Assembly: GCA_001774505.1 (NCBI GenBank)
Contig: MFAF01000068.1
Coordinates: forward strand, 1 to 9,796
Reading direction: 5' to 3'
Length of the DNA stretch: 9,796 bases
Source of the DNA: Candidatus Coatesbacteria bacterium RBG_13_66_14
Lineage (GTDB): Bacteria > RBG-13-66-14
The notes under the pieces: model-generated
Database searches by the model: none
The model's input: the letters and a program-made list of their open reading frames with translations, nothing else
What the model was told of the DNA's origin: nothing
Shown here: piece by piece, positions 1 through 6,786 of the stretch
Layout: every line of letters begins with the position of its first letter
Position numbering within the stretch: the first letter of the stretch is position 1
Program-made: the position numbers and the translations under genes

Positions 1-2858
1 TCTACGATTATCTGGGAGAGACCTTCGGCGGGAACGACGTCGCCCTGGTGGCCCTGGAGGCGGACGATGTCTTCCGCCGGGACGTTTTAACCGCGATGCG
101 GGGCTTCGCCCGGAAGGCCGAGACCCTGGCGGGTGTTGACACCGTCCTGTGCCTGACCGAGATGCTGGACATAAAGAAAACCGAGGGCGGCATAGAGGTC
201 GGCGACCTCATCGCCCCCGGCGAGCTGCCGGACCAGAGGGAGATAGATTCCCTGCGCCGCTACATCCTGGGAAAGGAGATGTACACCGGCATCTTCGTCT
301 CACCCTCGGGGAAAATCGCGGTAGTGCTGGTCCGCCTCACCGGCAACGGGGACGTGGACCGGGTCGCGCTGGGCCAGGAGCTGCGCCGAACGGCCGAGGA
401 GGTGTTCGCCTGGTCTGATGTGAAGCTCTACTACGCCGGCCTGCCGTTCCAGATTTACTACATGGACCAGATCGTCCTCGACGACATGGGCCTCTTGACC
501 CCCGTGGTCTTCGGCCTGGTGGCGCTGGTGCTGGGCCTCTTCTACCGCCGCCTGGCGGGCGTGTTCCTGCCGCTGGCCGGCGTGGGGTTCGCCGTGGTCT
601 GGAGCCTGGGGCTCATGGGGCTCACCGGGACCCCCATCTCGCTCATGACCGGCGTCCTGCCGGTGGTGTTGGTGGCGGTGGGTTCGGCCTACGCCATCCA
701 CGTGGTGAGCCGGTACATGGACGAGAGGCGCCAGGTGGACGACCGGCGCGAGGCGACGCGGCTCGCCATATCCCACGTAGGACTGCCGGTGCTCTTCGCC
801 GGGCTGACCACGGTGGTCGGCTTCGTGTCCCTGGCGAGCGCCAACATCCAGATCATCCGTGAAATGGGCATCTTCGCCGCCTTCGGCGTCTTCGGGGCCA
901 CCGTCATCTCCCTGACCCTGGTCCCGGCGGTCCTGGCCATCATCGGCGGCTCGGTCAAGCGGGATTTCGTGAACCGCATGGTCGAGCCGGGAAGGATTTC
1001 CCACGGGGTGAGCCGCTTTATCGAGAGACGCCCGGCGCTGGTGAGCCTCGGCGTCCTGGCCCTCTTCATCGCGGGCGTTATCGCCCTCCCCTACGTGAAG
1101 CGCGAGGTGAACCTGGTCGAGTTCTTCCCGGAGGACTCCACCATGCGCTCGAGCGAGCGCGTGATAGAAAAGCATTTCGGCGGCAGCGTGCCGATGCAGG
1201 TGTACGTGCAGGGTGACATCCGCCACCCCAGCGTTCTGGCGCGCATGGAGCGCATCGAGAAGCTGATGCGCTCGGAGGTGGGTCACGGCGTCCAGAGCAT
1301 CGGGGCGCTCCTGCGCGAGCTGTGCTTCAACCTGTACGACGAGCGCCGCATCCCGCCGACCCGCGCCGGGGTCAACGAGCTCTTCTACCTCATCGAGGGT
1401 AACGACCTTTTGAAGAACCTGGTCGCCCGTGGGGGCTACTACCCGCCGGAGGCGACGCGCCGTCTCGCCGCGTTTTACCCGTCCGCCGCCCAAGGCGATG
1501 CCGATTCCGGGACGGAAGGGGGTCTGGAGACCGAGGCGGTCATCGTCACCAACGTCTCCAGCTCCCGGACCCAGGAGATGATAGCCCACACGCAGGTGGT
1601 GGAGGATTTTCTGGAACAAAGCGTCCCACGGCTGGAATCGCCGGTGACCGTGGCCGACCTGGACGGGGCCGCCTTCGACGAGCTTCGGGACTACCAGCTC
1701 GGTTGGATAGCCTGGGGGCTCTCCCGCGACGCGTCGTACCGGGGGCTGGAGCTGGACCTGGAGGACGCCCTGCTCGCGCTCCGGGAGGCGGGGCTCGCCG
1801 AGCCGGTCTCCATGGACGACGTAACCATCGCGGGCACCCTGGCCCCCTGGGTGGAGGAATACGTGAAAAACTCCGGCGACGTGCTCTCCGACGACGGTCC
1901 CGCGCTGGAGCGCCTGGGTAAAGCCATTACCGGCGTCTGGCGACCCGGCGGAACGCTCTACCCGGACACCGCGGATCTCTCCGCCGCCATCGCCGCTGCC
2001 CTACCCCAGGCGTACCTAGCGGAATACCCCGACGACCCCGACTGGCTCGCCGACATCATCGCCAAGCGGACGACCCACCTGGTCCAGAACGGAGTGGTGG
2101 ACCGATGGACGCAAAAGGTGCTGGGGAGGCTGCCCGAGCCGTTTTCCGCAAATGAGGAATTCGTTGCCGACCTGCGCGGGGCCCTCTACGAACTCACCGA
2201 CCGCGCGGCCTACGTGCCGTCGGACATGGCCTGGCGCCTGACCGGCGAGCCCCCGAGGGAAATCGTCCCCCTGCTCGTCACGCAGACCGGATTCCCCCGC
2301 ATCTACGGCGTCATGGAACAAAAGCTGGTGGACAACCAGAAGGCCTCCATGGCCATCGCCTACGTGCTGGTCTTCCTCCTCCTCCTAGCCGTGATGCGCA
2401 ACGTCGTCGGCGGCCTGCTGGCCTCGATCCCCATCCTGCTCACGGTTTTAATCAACTTCGCCATCATGGCGCTGTGGGGAATCCCGCTGGATTTCGTCAC
2501 CATGATGATCGCCAGCCTGGTCATCGGCATCGGGGTGGACTACACGATCCACTTCACGGAGTCGTTCCGCCGCGAGCTCGCGCGCTCGGAAAGCCCCGTC
2601 GCAGCGTTGGAGAAGGTCCTGGCCACCACGGGACGCGCGGTCATCATCAACGCCGTCAGCGTCGCCGCGGGCTTCCTGGTGCTCCTGGCCAGCGAAATCA
2701 TCCCCCTGCGCCAGTTCGGCGTCCTGGTGGCGGTGACCATGGTCGCCAGCTCCCTGGCGGCGCTGGTCATCCTCCCGGCCATCTACTTCACCTTCCGGCC
2801 GAAATTCATTTTCAACAAGGGGTCAAAGCCCCCCGCCTCGAAGAAGGAGAACGAATGA
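1..2858 (+). CDS. RND-superfamily (MMPL/COG1033-type) exporter, 5' end outside the window
   Basis: This is an inner-membrane RND-type exporter, probably driven by proton motive force. The frame is open from base 3 (Y-D-Y-L-G-E-T-F-G-G-N-D upstream of the GTG at 48), so GTG 48 is an internal Val and the true start lies outside the window. Counting GTG 48 as residue 1, periplasmic domain 1 ends near 145. TM2-6 cover about 147-301 and TM7 about 330-350. A large periplasmic domain 2 spans about 351-765, and TM8-12 cover about 767-917. TM10 carries the RND motif G-I-G-V-D-Y with Asp831; the matching TM4 segment reads V-G-S-A-Y-A-I-H without an acid. Family architecture is certain; the cargo is not. 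The next two genes suggest a lipid, lipoprotein or other hydrophobic envelope substrate. Domain 2 carries a long helical-looking segment (about 535-740) that seems extra relative to compact relatives. The stop overlaps the next start as ATGA. Confidence 0.93.
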   Translation, partial: YDYLGETFGGNDVALVALEADDVFRRDVLTAMRGFARKAETLAGVDTVLCLTEMLDIKKTEGGIEVGDLIAPGELPDQREIDSLRRYILGKEMYTGIFVSPSGKIAVVLVRLTGNGDVDRVALGQELRRTAEEVFAWSDVKLYYAGLPFQIYYMDQIVLDDMGLLTPVVFGLVALVLGLFYRRLAGVFLPLAGVGFAVVWSLGLMGLTGTPISLMTGVLPVVLVAVGSAYAIHVVSRYMDERRQVDDRREATRLAISHVGLPVLFAGLTTVVGFVSLASANIQIIREMGIFAAFGVFGATVISLTLVPAVLAIIGGSVKRDFVNRMVEPGRISHGVSRFIERRPALVSLGVLALFIAGVIALPYVKREVNLVEFFPEDSTMRSSERVIEKHFGGSVPMQVYVQGDIRHPSVLARMERIEKLMRSEVGHGVQSIGALLRELCFNLYDERRIPPTRAGVNELFYLIEGNDLLKNLVARGGYYPPEATRRLAAFYPSAAQGDADSGTEGGLETEAVIVTNVSSSRTQEMIAHTQVVEDFLEQSVPRLESPVTVADLDGAAFDELRDYQLGWIAWGLSRDASYRGLELDLEDALLALREAGLAEPVSMDDVTIAGTLAPWVEEYVKNSGDVLSDDGPALERLGKAITGVWRPGGTLYPDTADLSAAIAAALPQAYLAEYPDDPDWLADIIAKRTTHLVQNGVVDRWTQKVLGRLPEPFSANEEFVADLRGALYELTDRAAYVPSDMAWRLTGEPPREIVPLLVTQTGFPRIYGVMEQKLVDNQKASMAIAYVLVFLLLLAVMRNVVGGLLASIPILLTVLINFAIMALWGIPLDFVTMMIASLVIGIGVDYTIHFTESFRRELARSESPVAALEKVLATTGRAVIINAVSVAAGFLVLLASEIIPLRQFGVLVAVTMVASSLAALVILPAIYFTFRPKFIFNKGSKPPASKKENE

Positions 2859-3586
2859 GTCGTTTAACGTCAATCACCCTGATTCTGGTTCTCGGCGCGT
2901 GCGCGCCCACACTGGCCATCACCGCCCAGGGGATTCTGGATAAAATTTCCGACACCCTGACCGGCGCGGCCGACATGACCGCGGTGTACAAAATCACCGT
3001 CACCGACGCCGACGGCGCGAGTCAGACCTCGACGATCAAAATCTGGACCCTGGGCGACGAGAAACGGATGATCAAGTACACCTCCCCGTCCTCGGTGAAG
3101 GGCATCGGCTTTCTGGTGCTGGGCGAGGACGAGATGTACTTCTACTCCCCCAGCCGGGCCGACGTCCGCCGCATCGCCGGCCACGCCCGCAACGAGGGCT
3201 TCCACAACACCGACTTCAGCTACGCGGACCTGGCCAGCTACGACTATGCCGCGGACTACACGGCGGAACTGGTCGAGACCACCGACGCGCAGTACAAGCT
3301 GAAGCTCGTCCCGAAGTCCGGCGCCGACACGGGCTACTCGAGCCTCTACATGTGGGTCAACCGGGACACCTGGGTCTTCGACCGCATAGACTTCTACGAC
3401 TCCTCGGGCCTGGCGAAACGGATTACCACGGGGTCGGTATCGGTCAGGGACGGCTACATGACCCTGGGCGCCCTGTTGATGGTCAACCAGGGGACCGGCC
3501 ACAAGACCCAGATAACCATCTCCAGCGTGGAGTACGACACCGGGCTCGAGTCGTCCTTCTTCAGCCAGCGCGAACTCAAGAAATAA
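2855..3586 (+). CDS. LolA-like outer-membrane lipoprotein-sorting family protein
   Basis: A 243-residue exported protein of the LolA/LolB-like superfamily (COG2834-type, the LolA_like group often found beside RND exporters). After an N-terminal signal the body follows the family pattern: I-L-D-K-I-S helix, alternating strands, then K-G-I-G-F-L-V-L-G-E-D-E-M-Y-F-Y-S-P with R-R-I-A-G about residues 86-109 and the D-F-S-Y-A-D-L motif near 119-125. Known relatives form a half-barrel with a hydrophobic cavity that carries acyl chains through the periplasm. A cargo-carrier role between the exporter upstream and the barrel downstream is inference. The start is firm: AAGGAG at 2844-2849 lies 5 nt before the ATG, which overlaps the exporter stop, so translation is probably coupled. 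The signal contains L-G-A-C (Cys16), a possible lipobox, but a signal peptidase I site after T-L-A (residue 21) is also plausible. It is unlikely to be true LolA, given the exporter linkage. Confidence 0.88.
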   Translation: MSRLTSITLILVLGACAPTLAITAQGILDKISDTLTGAADMTAVYKITVTDADGASQTSTIKIWTLGDEKRMIKYTSPSSVKGIGFLVLGEDEMYFYSPSRADVRRIAGHARNEGFHNTDFSYADLASYDYAADYTAELVETTDAQYKLKLVPKSGADTGYSSLYMWVNRDTWVFDRIDFYDSSGLAKRITTGSVSVRDGYMTLGALLMVNQGTGHKTQITISSVEYDTGLESSFFSQRELKK

Positions 3587-3598
3587 TCGGGGGTATCC

Positions 3599-5020
3599 AT
3601 GAAACGCTTACCCGTCATGTTTTTACTGGCGCTCCTGGCGGCCGCCTCCACGGCCCGGGAGGGCGAAGGCGAGGTCGAGTATCCCGAGGCCGACCCCGGC
3701 GTCGTGGTCGAGGATTCCGCAGAAATCCCCGAGGTCGAGCTCGGCGCCGCCATCACAGTGGACCTGCGACACATGACCGAGCCGCCCCACACCTTCACCT
3801 ACAACGAAAACGATCTATTCCTGTCCGTGGCGACCAAATGGGAGAAGGCCGAGGCCGCCGGCAGCCTGCGCCTGCGCGGGCTGGGATTCTCCACCGCCTC
3901 CTCCTCGGCGGACCTGGAGTACATCGGCTACGTGGACCCGTGGAGCCTGGAGCTTGAAAGCGCCTACCTCGACCTCTACGGCCTCCCCCTGGAGCCGGTG
4001 GACATCTCCATCGGCAGGCGGGAGATCGGCTGGGGGGTCGGAGACAAGCTGCGCACCTACGACGAGGTCAATCCCGGCGACTACGAGGACCCCCTGAACT
4101 TCGGCGAGCACCTGGGGGTGAACATGGTGCGGCTGACGGGCTGGTTCTCGGGCACCTGGTTCATGGAGGGCGTCTTCGTCCCCGGCTTCACCCCGGCCCG
4201 GCTCCCCGCCGAGCGGTGGCAGGAGATTCCCGAAATGGACCTCGGCGAGTTCATGGGGCTGCCGCTCTGGCTGTCGGAGCTCTCCACGCCCGTCGAGCAG
4301 CCGGAACCCACCCTGGCCGAGTCGTCCGAGTACGGCGCGCGGGTCAGGGGCAGCCTGGGGCCGGTGGACCTCGAGCTGGCTTATCTCTACACCCGGGAGC
4401 ACCTCCCCGTGGCCACCGATTTGACCGTCGAGATGACCGTGGACCCCGACGCGCCACCCTTCACCATCCCGGTGAACGTAACCGCCAAAGGCACCTTCCC
4501 CCGGCGGCACATCGTCGGGGCCGCCTTCGCCGCCGACATCCTGGATATCGGCCTGTGGGGCGAGGCGGCGGCCTACATCTACCCCGAGGACGTCATCCAG
4601 ACCCAGACCAGCCCCCTGGGCACCATTGAAACGGTCCTCTACCCCGAGGGCGCGTTCTTCAAGTGGATGGGCGGGATTGATTACAGCTTCGACGGCTTCT
4701 ACACCCAAATCCAGTACATCCACGGCCTGTACGACGAGCGCGGCGCCGCCGAGATGGGCGACTACTTCGTCCTCGCCCTGGAGAAGGGCCTCTTCTACGA
4801 CGCGCTGAAAATCCGCCTGGCCGCGGGGGTGGAGGTGCCCGACTTCGACACCCTAGACGAGAACTGGGGCTTCATCCTGCTGCCCGAACTAACCTACGAG
4901 CCGCTCTCGGGGCTCGCCGTGATTCTCGGCGGCTATTGGCTCGAGGGCGAGGGCGACTCCAAGTTTGCCGGCATGGAAACCAACGACGAGGTGTACCTGA
5001 AGGTCCGGGTGGACCTGTAA
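3599..5020 (+). CDS. predicted outer-membrane beta-barrel protein, RND-operon partner
   Basis: A 473-residue exported protein. The signal peptide is M-K-R-L-P-V-M-F-L-L-A-L-L-A-A-A, probably cut near A-S-T-A (residue 19). An acidic, glycine-containing stretch follows (about 20-50), then a long series of amphipathic strands with aromatic residues. No other transmembrane helix and no cysteine is seen. Residues 134-165 hold V-D-I-S-I-G-R-R-E-I-G-W-G-V-G-D and a D-E-V-N-P-G-D segment. This resembles the R-Q-x-x-x-W-G plus N-P-x-D signature of DUF1302-like and porin-like barrels. The chain ends in a strand (V-Y-L-K-V-R-V-D-L), in the place of the usual C-terminal barrel strand but with Leu instead of Phe. 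The start is ATG, 12 nt after the LolA-like gene, with GGGGG at 3589-3593 as the ribosome site. Its role as an outer-membrane acceptor or channel for the exporter is inferred from the operon. The fold assignment is fairly secure; the function is unknown. Confidence 0.82.
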   Translation: MKRLPVMFLLALLAAASTAREGEGEVEYPEADPGVVVEDSAEIPEVELGAAITVDLRHMTEPPHTFTYNENDLFLSVATKWEKAEAAGSLRLRGLGFSTASSSADLEYIGYVDPWSLELESAYLDLYGLPLEPVDISIGRREIGWGVGDKLRTYDEVNPGDYEDPLNFGEHLGVNMVRLTGWFSGTWFMEGVFVPGFTPARLPAERWQEIPEMDLGEFMGLPLWLSELSTPVEQPEPTLAESSEYGARVRGSLGPVDLELAYLYTREHLPVATDLTVEMTVDPDAPPFTIPVNVTAKGTFPRRHIVGAAFAADILDIGLWGEAAAYIYPEDVIQTQTSPLGTIETVLYPEGAFFKWMGGIDYSFDGFYTQIQYIHGLYDERGAAEMGDYFVLALEKGLFYDALKIRLAAGVEVPDFDTLDENWGFILLPELTYEPLSGLAVILGGYWLEGEGDSKFAGMETNDEVYLKVRVDL

Positions 5021-5095
5021 GCGCGTTGACCGGCAATGGTCGCACGACACCGTGACCGAGGGATACAAGGCCGCGAGTTAACCTCCGCATGTAAG

Positions 5096-5124
5096 ACAAG
5101 GGGTTTTAACCCCTTGTTGTTTTT
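5096..5124 (+). terminator. intrinsic terminator after the RND-LolA-barrel operon
   Basis: Arms ACAAGGGG (5096-5103) and CCCCTTGT (5110-5117) form an 8-bp stem around a TTTTAA loop, followed by TGTTTTT. It lies 76 nt after the barrel-gene stop and is well placed to end the plus-strand operon. The loop and arms extend as one near-perfect palindrome, so it could act from either side, though the better T-run is on the plus strand. The rest of the gap between convergent genes (5021-5303) shows nothing else I can name apart from the minus-strand terminator at 5254-5278. Confidence 0.8.
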
Positions 5125-5253
5125 CAAGAAAAAATTGAACGGGGGCTCGATTACCCCTTCTTGTCAGCCTCAGGGGCGGCTGTCCACGGCCTCCTGTCGT
5201 TGAAATCCACGCCGAGAAGATTACCGCCGTCACCCCGCCCCTCTCCCACCGGC

Positions 5254-5278
5254 AAAAAAGCGGGCCCCGAAGCCCGCT
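5254..5278 (-). terminator. intrinsic terminator of the TonB-like gene block
   Basis: Read on the minus strand, AGCGGGC (5278-5272) and GCCCGCT (5265-5259) form a 7-bp GC stem with a TTCGGG loop, followed by a run of six T (overlapping the last stem base). It sits 25 nt beyond the stop of the minus-strand TonB-like gene at 5304, the expected place for a terminator. Confidence 0.88.
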
Positions 5279-5303
5279 CATTCTTACCGAACGACCTTTC
5301 TTT

Positions 5304-5933
5304 CTACCAGAAATACTCCGGCTGCCTGTAGGCGACGGTCCGCTCCAGCACCCAGCCCACCGGCTCTCCGTTGACCGTGGCCGGATTCCACAGCGTTTCG
5401 GCGAAAAAGTCCAGGGCGTCCAGGTCGGCCTCGCGGCGGCCCGAGCTCTCTATTATCCACACCTTCCCCGGCCGCCCGTCGGGCGTGACGTACACGCCCA
5501 CCCTGACTTCGCCTTCCCAGCGGCGGTCGTTCAGTTTCAGGGGCGGGGAGTCCGGGATGAAGATGCCGGTCGGTTCGACCACACGGGTGGTCGCGGACGA
5601 ACCGGGGGAGGGATCGTGGTCGGTCTCCTCGATCGGTTCACCCGGGATGACCGATTCGGTCGAGAGCGGCCGGAATTCGATTTCCGAAAAATCCTCCGCA
5701 ACCCCGACATCCACCGAAGCCGACGCGACTTGTGTCGCCGAGACGATAGCCTCGGGCATTCCCGGGGGCTCGATGACCGTTTCGGAGGATTCGAGGCTCA
5801 CCTCGACGGGCAGCTCCCGGTATACCCGGGGTGGGGGTTCCACAGAGCCCGAGCCGGCCACCAGAGCCCGCAGGAGCAGCAGGTGCGCCAGAACGGAAAA
5901 CAGGACACCGCTCCTGATAAGTTGTGATCTCAC
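5304..5933 (-). CDS. TonB-family energy transducer (paralogue A, SxxxH anchor)
   Basis: A 209-residue TonB-like protein. Residues 8-27 form an inner-membrane anchor containing S13-V-L-A-H17, the S-x-x-x-H motif of TonB through which ExbB/ExbD energize it. Residues 28-137 are a low-complexity periplasmic linker, with some Pro early on and many Ser/Glu but without long EP/KP repeats. Residues 138-203 are a TonB C-terminal domain: R-R-W-E-G-E-V-R-V-G, D-G-R, E-S-S-G-R-R-E-A-D-L-D-A-L and W-N-P-A-T-V-N-G-E-P. Such proteins pass proton-motive energy to outer-membrane receptors; no receptor, ExbB or ExbD is visible here. The start is GTG, 136 nt downstream of paralogue B on the same strand. AGGGGG about 11 nt upstream is a somewhat distant ribosome site, so the start is moderately sure. 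The stop is followed by a strong terminator. The C-terminal domain is clearly related to the next gene, which points to an old tandem duplication. Confidence 0.88.
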   Translation of the reverse strand: MRSQLIRSGVLFSVLAHLLLLRALVAGSGSVEPPPRVYRELPVEVSLESSETVIEPPGMPEAIVSATQVASASVDVGVAEDFSEIEFRPLSTESVIPGEPIEETDHDPSPGSSATTRVVEPTGIFIPDSPPLKLNDRRWEGEVRVGVYVTPDGRPGKVWIIESSGRREADLDALDFFAETLWNPATVNGEPVGWVLERTVAYRQPEYFW

Positions 5934-6000
5934 GAGGTCAATGGCCCCCTACTGCGGTCCGGGGTTGTGGGCGTCCTGCCGGCCTGCGACTTCCGGCCCG

Positions 6001-6006
6001 ATTTTA
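6001..6006 (-). promoter_or_regulatory. possible -10 element for TonB-like gene A
   Basis: On the minus strand, TAAAAT lies in a short AT-rich island (5999-6016) within GC-rich DNA, 67 nt before the GTG start. The -35 region 16-18 nt upstream is poor (best partial match CCGACC). The two TonB-like genes are 136 nt apart, so a separate promoter is reasonable, but this call rests on one hexamer. Confidence 0.25.
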
Positions 6007-6069
6007 CAATAAAAGAGCGGCCTCGGTCGGCTGCCTTAAACCAAACCGCACAGACCACCCCGATCCCGG

Positions 6070-6714
6070 TCAGAACCCGGCCGTCTGATAGGCCTGCTCG
6101 TAGGGCACGTTGACGAAGAGCTGGCAGACGGTGGGCCGCCCGTCCACGGTGGCCGGCCGCCACTGGGTGTCGCGGTAGCAGGTCAGGGCGTCCCGGTCGG
6201 CGTCCTCCCGACCCGAGGACTCTTCCACCCACATGTCCACCAGCCGCCCCTGGGCGTCTATCAGGAGCCCCAAGGTGACCGTGCCCTCCCACCGGGAGCT
6301 GGAGAGTGATTCCGGCATGACCGGGTCGTGCCGCCCGCCGACGAGAACCGGTTGGACGATGACGGCCGGCATTCTGTAATCGTAGCGGTAATCGAAGGTT
6401 TCCACCGCCGGCCTGGATTGTACGCTCTCGGCTTCCGGCCGTCCCTCTTCCTCCTCGGTCTCTATGTCCTTGTCGTCAACCACGATGGGCTCGGTGATGC
6501 TGTCCATCAACTGGCGGATGGTCGCCAGGCGCTGCGGCTCGGCGTCGGGCTCGGTGACAATGGACAGGACGTTGATGGGCCCGCCGCTGCGGAACGGCGG
6601 CTCCCCCTGCGCCACCCCGAACCGGGTCACCCACATCAGTATCAGCAGGTTGACCAGGAGGGACAGCAGCAGGAAGCGGCGAATTCCGCGCCAACCTCGT
6701 TCGTTTGGTTCCAT
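6070..6714 (-). CDS. TonB-family energy transducer-like protein (paralogue B, SxxxN anchor)
   Basis: A 214-residue TonB-like protein. Residues 11-33 form one membrane anchor after a basic N-terminus. The motif position reads S18-L-L-V-N22, so the TonB His is replaced by Asn (codon AAC, 6649-6651). The linker (about 35-139) is acidic, with E-T-E-E-E-E-G near 85-91 and little proline. The C-terminal domain (about 140-206) is R-W-E-G-T-V-T-L-G, E-S-S-G-R-E-D-A-D-R-D-A-L and W-R-P-A-T-V-D-G-R-P, matching paralogue A closely. It adds two cysteines (C179, C197) absent from A, which could form a disulfide. The ATG start has no clear Shine-Dalgarno site. The gene diverges from mtnA across a 72-nt gap with no convincing promoter on either strand. 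The family is secure; whether it still serves a TonB-dependent receptor is open. No ExbB/ExbD partner is in the window. Confidence 0.87.
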   Translation of the reverse strand: MEPNERGWRGIRRFLLLSLLVNLLILMWVTRFGVAQGEPPFRSGGPINVLSIVTEPDAEPQRLATIRQLMDSITEPIVVDDKDIETEEEEGRPEAESVQSRPAVETFDYRYDYRMPAVIVQPVLVGGRHDPVMPESLSSSRWEGTVTLGLLIDAQGRLVDMWVEESSGREDADRDALTCYRDTQWRPATVDGRPTVCQLFVNVPYEQAYQTAGF

Positions 6715-6786
6715 CGTTTCACGGGGCTTGACAGGGCGCCCCCGAGATGGGATGGTTGATCGGTAAACTCTACCGGAGGTCGCTCC

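Noticed and set aside
48..50. GTG as the start of the exporter
   Set aside because: The same frame is open to the window edge, and the upstream residues belong to the first periplasmic domain. The first transmembrane helix must lie outside the window.
300..1619. Long antisense open frame under the exporter gene
   Set aside because: Its translation is rich in His, Gly, Asp and Gln, the usual shadow of a GC-rich gene. The plus frame has clear RND membrane segments and motifs. The antisense frames at 2870-3502, 3815-4723, 6820-7569 and 8851-9744 were rejected on the same grounds.
2474..2854. Plus-strand frame that would extend the LolA-like protein far upstream
   Set aside because: The upstream part lies over the exporter's TM9-12 in another frame and is Arg/Pro/His-rich. 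The ATG at 2855 has a good ribosome site and starts a signal peptide.
6728..6733. TTGACA as a -35 box for mtnA
   Set aside because: The hexamer is perfect, but 16-18 nt downstream there is only GATGGT-like sequence. The nearest TAAACT (6764-6769) is 30 nt away, so no promoter can be supported.
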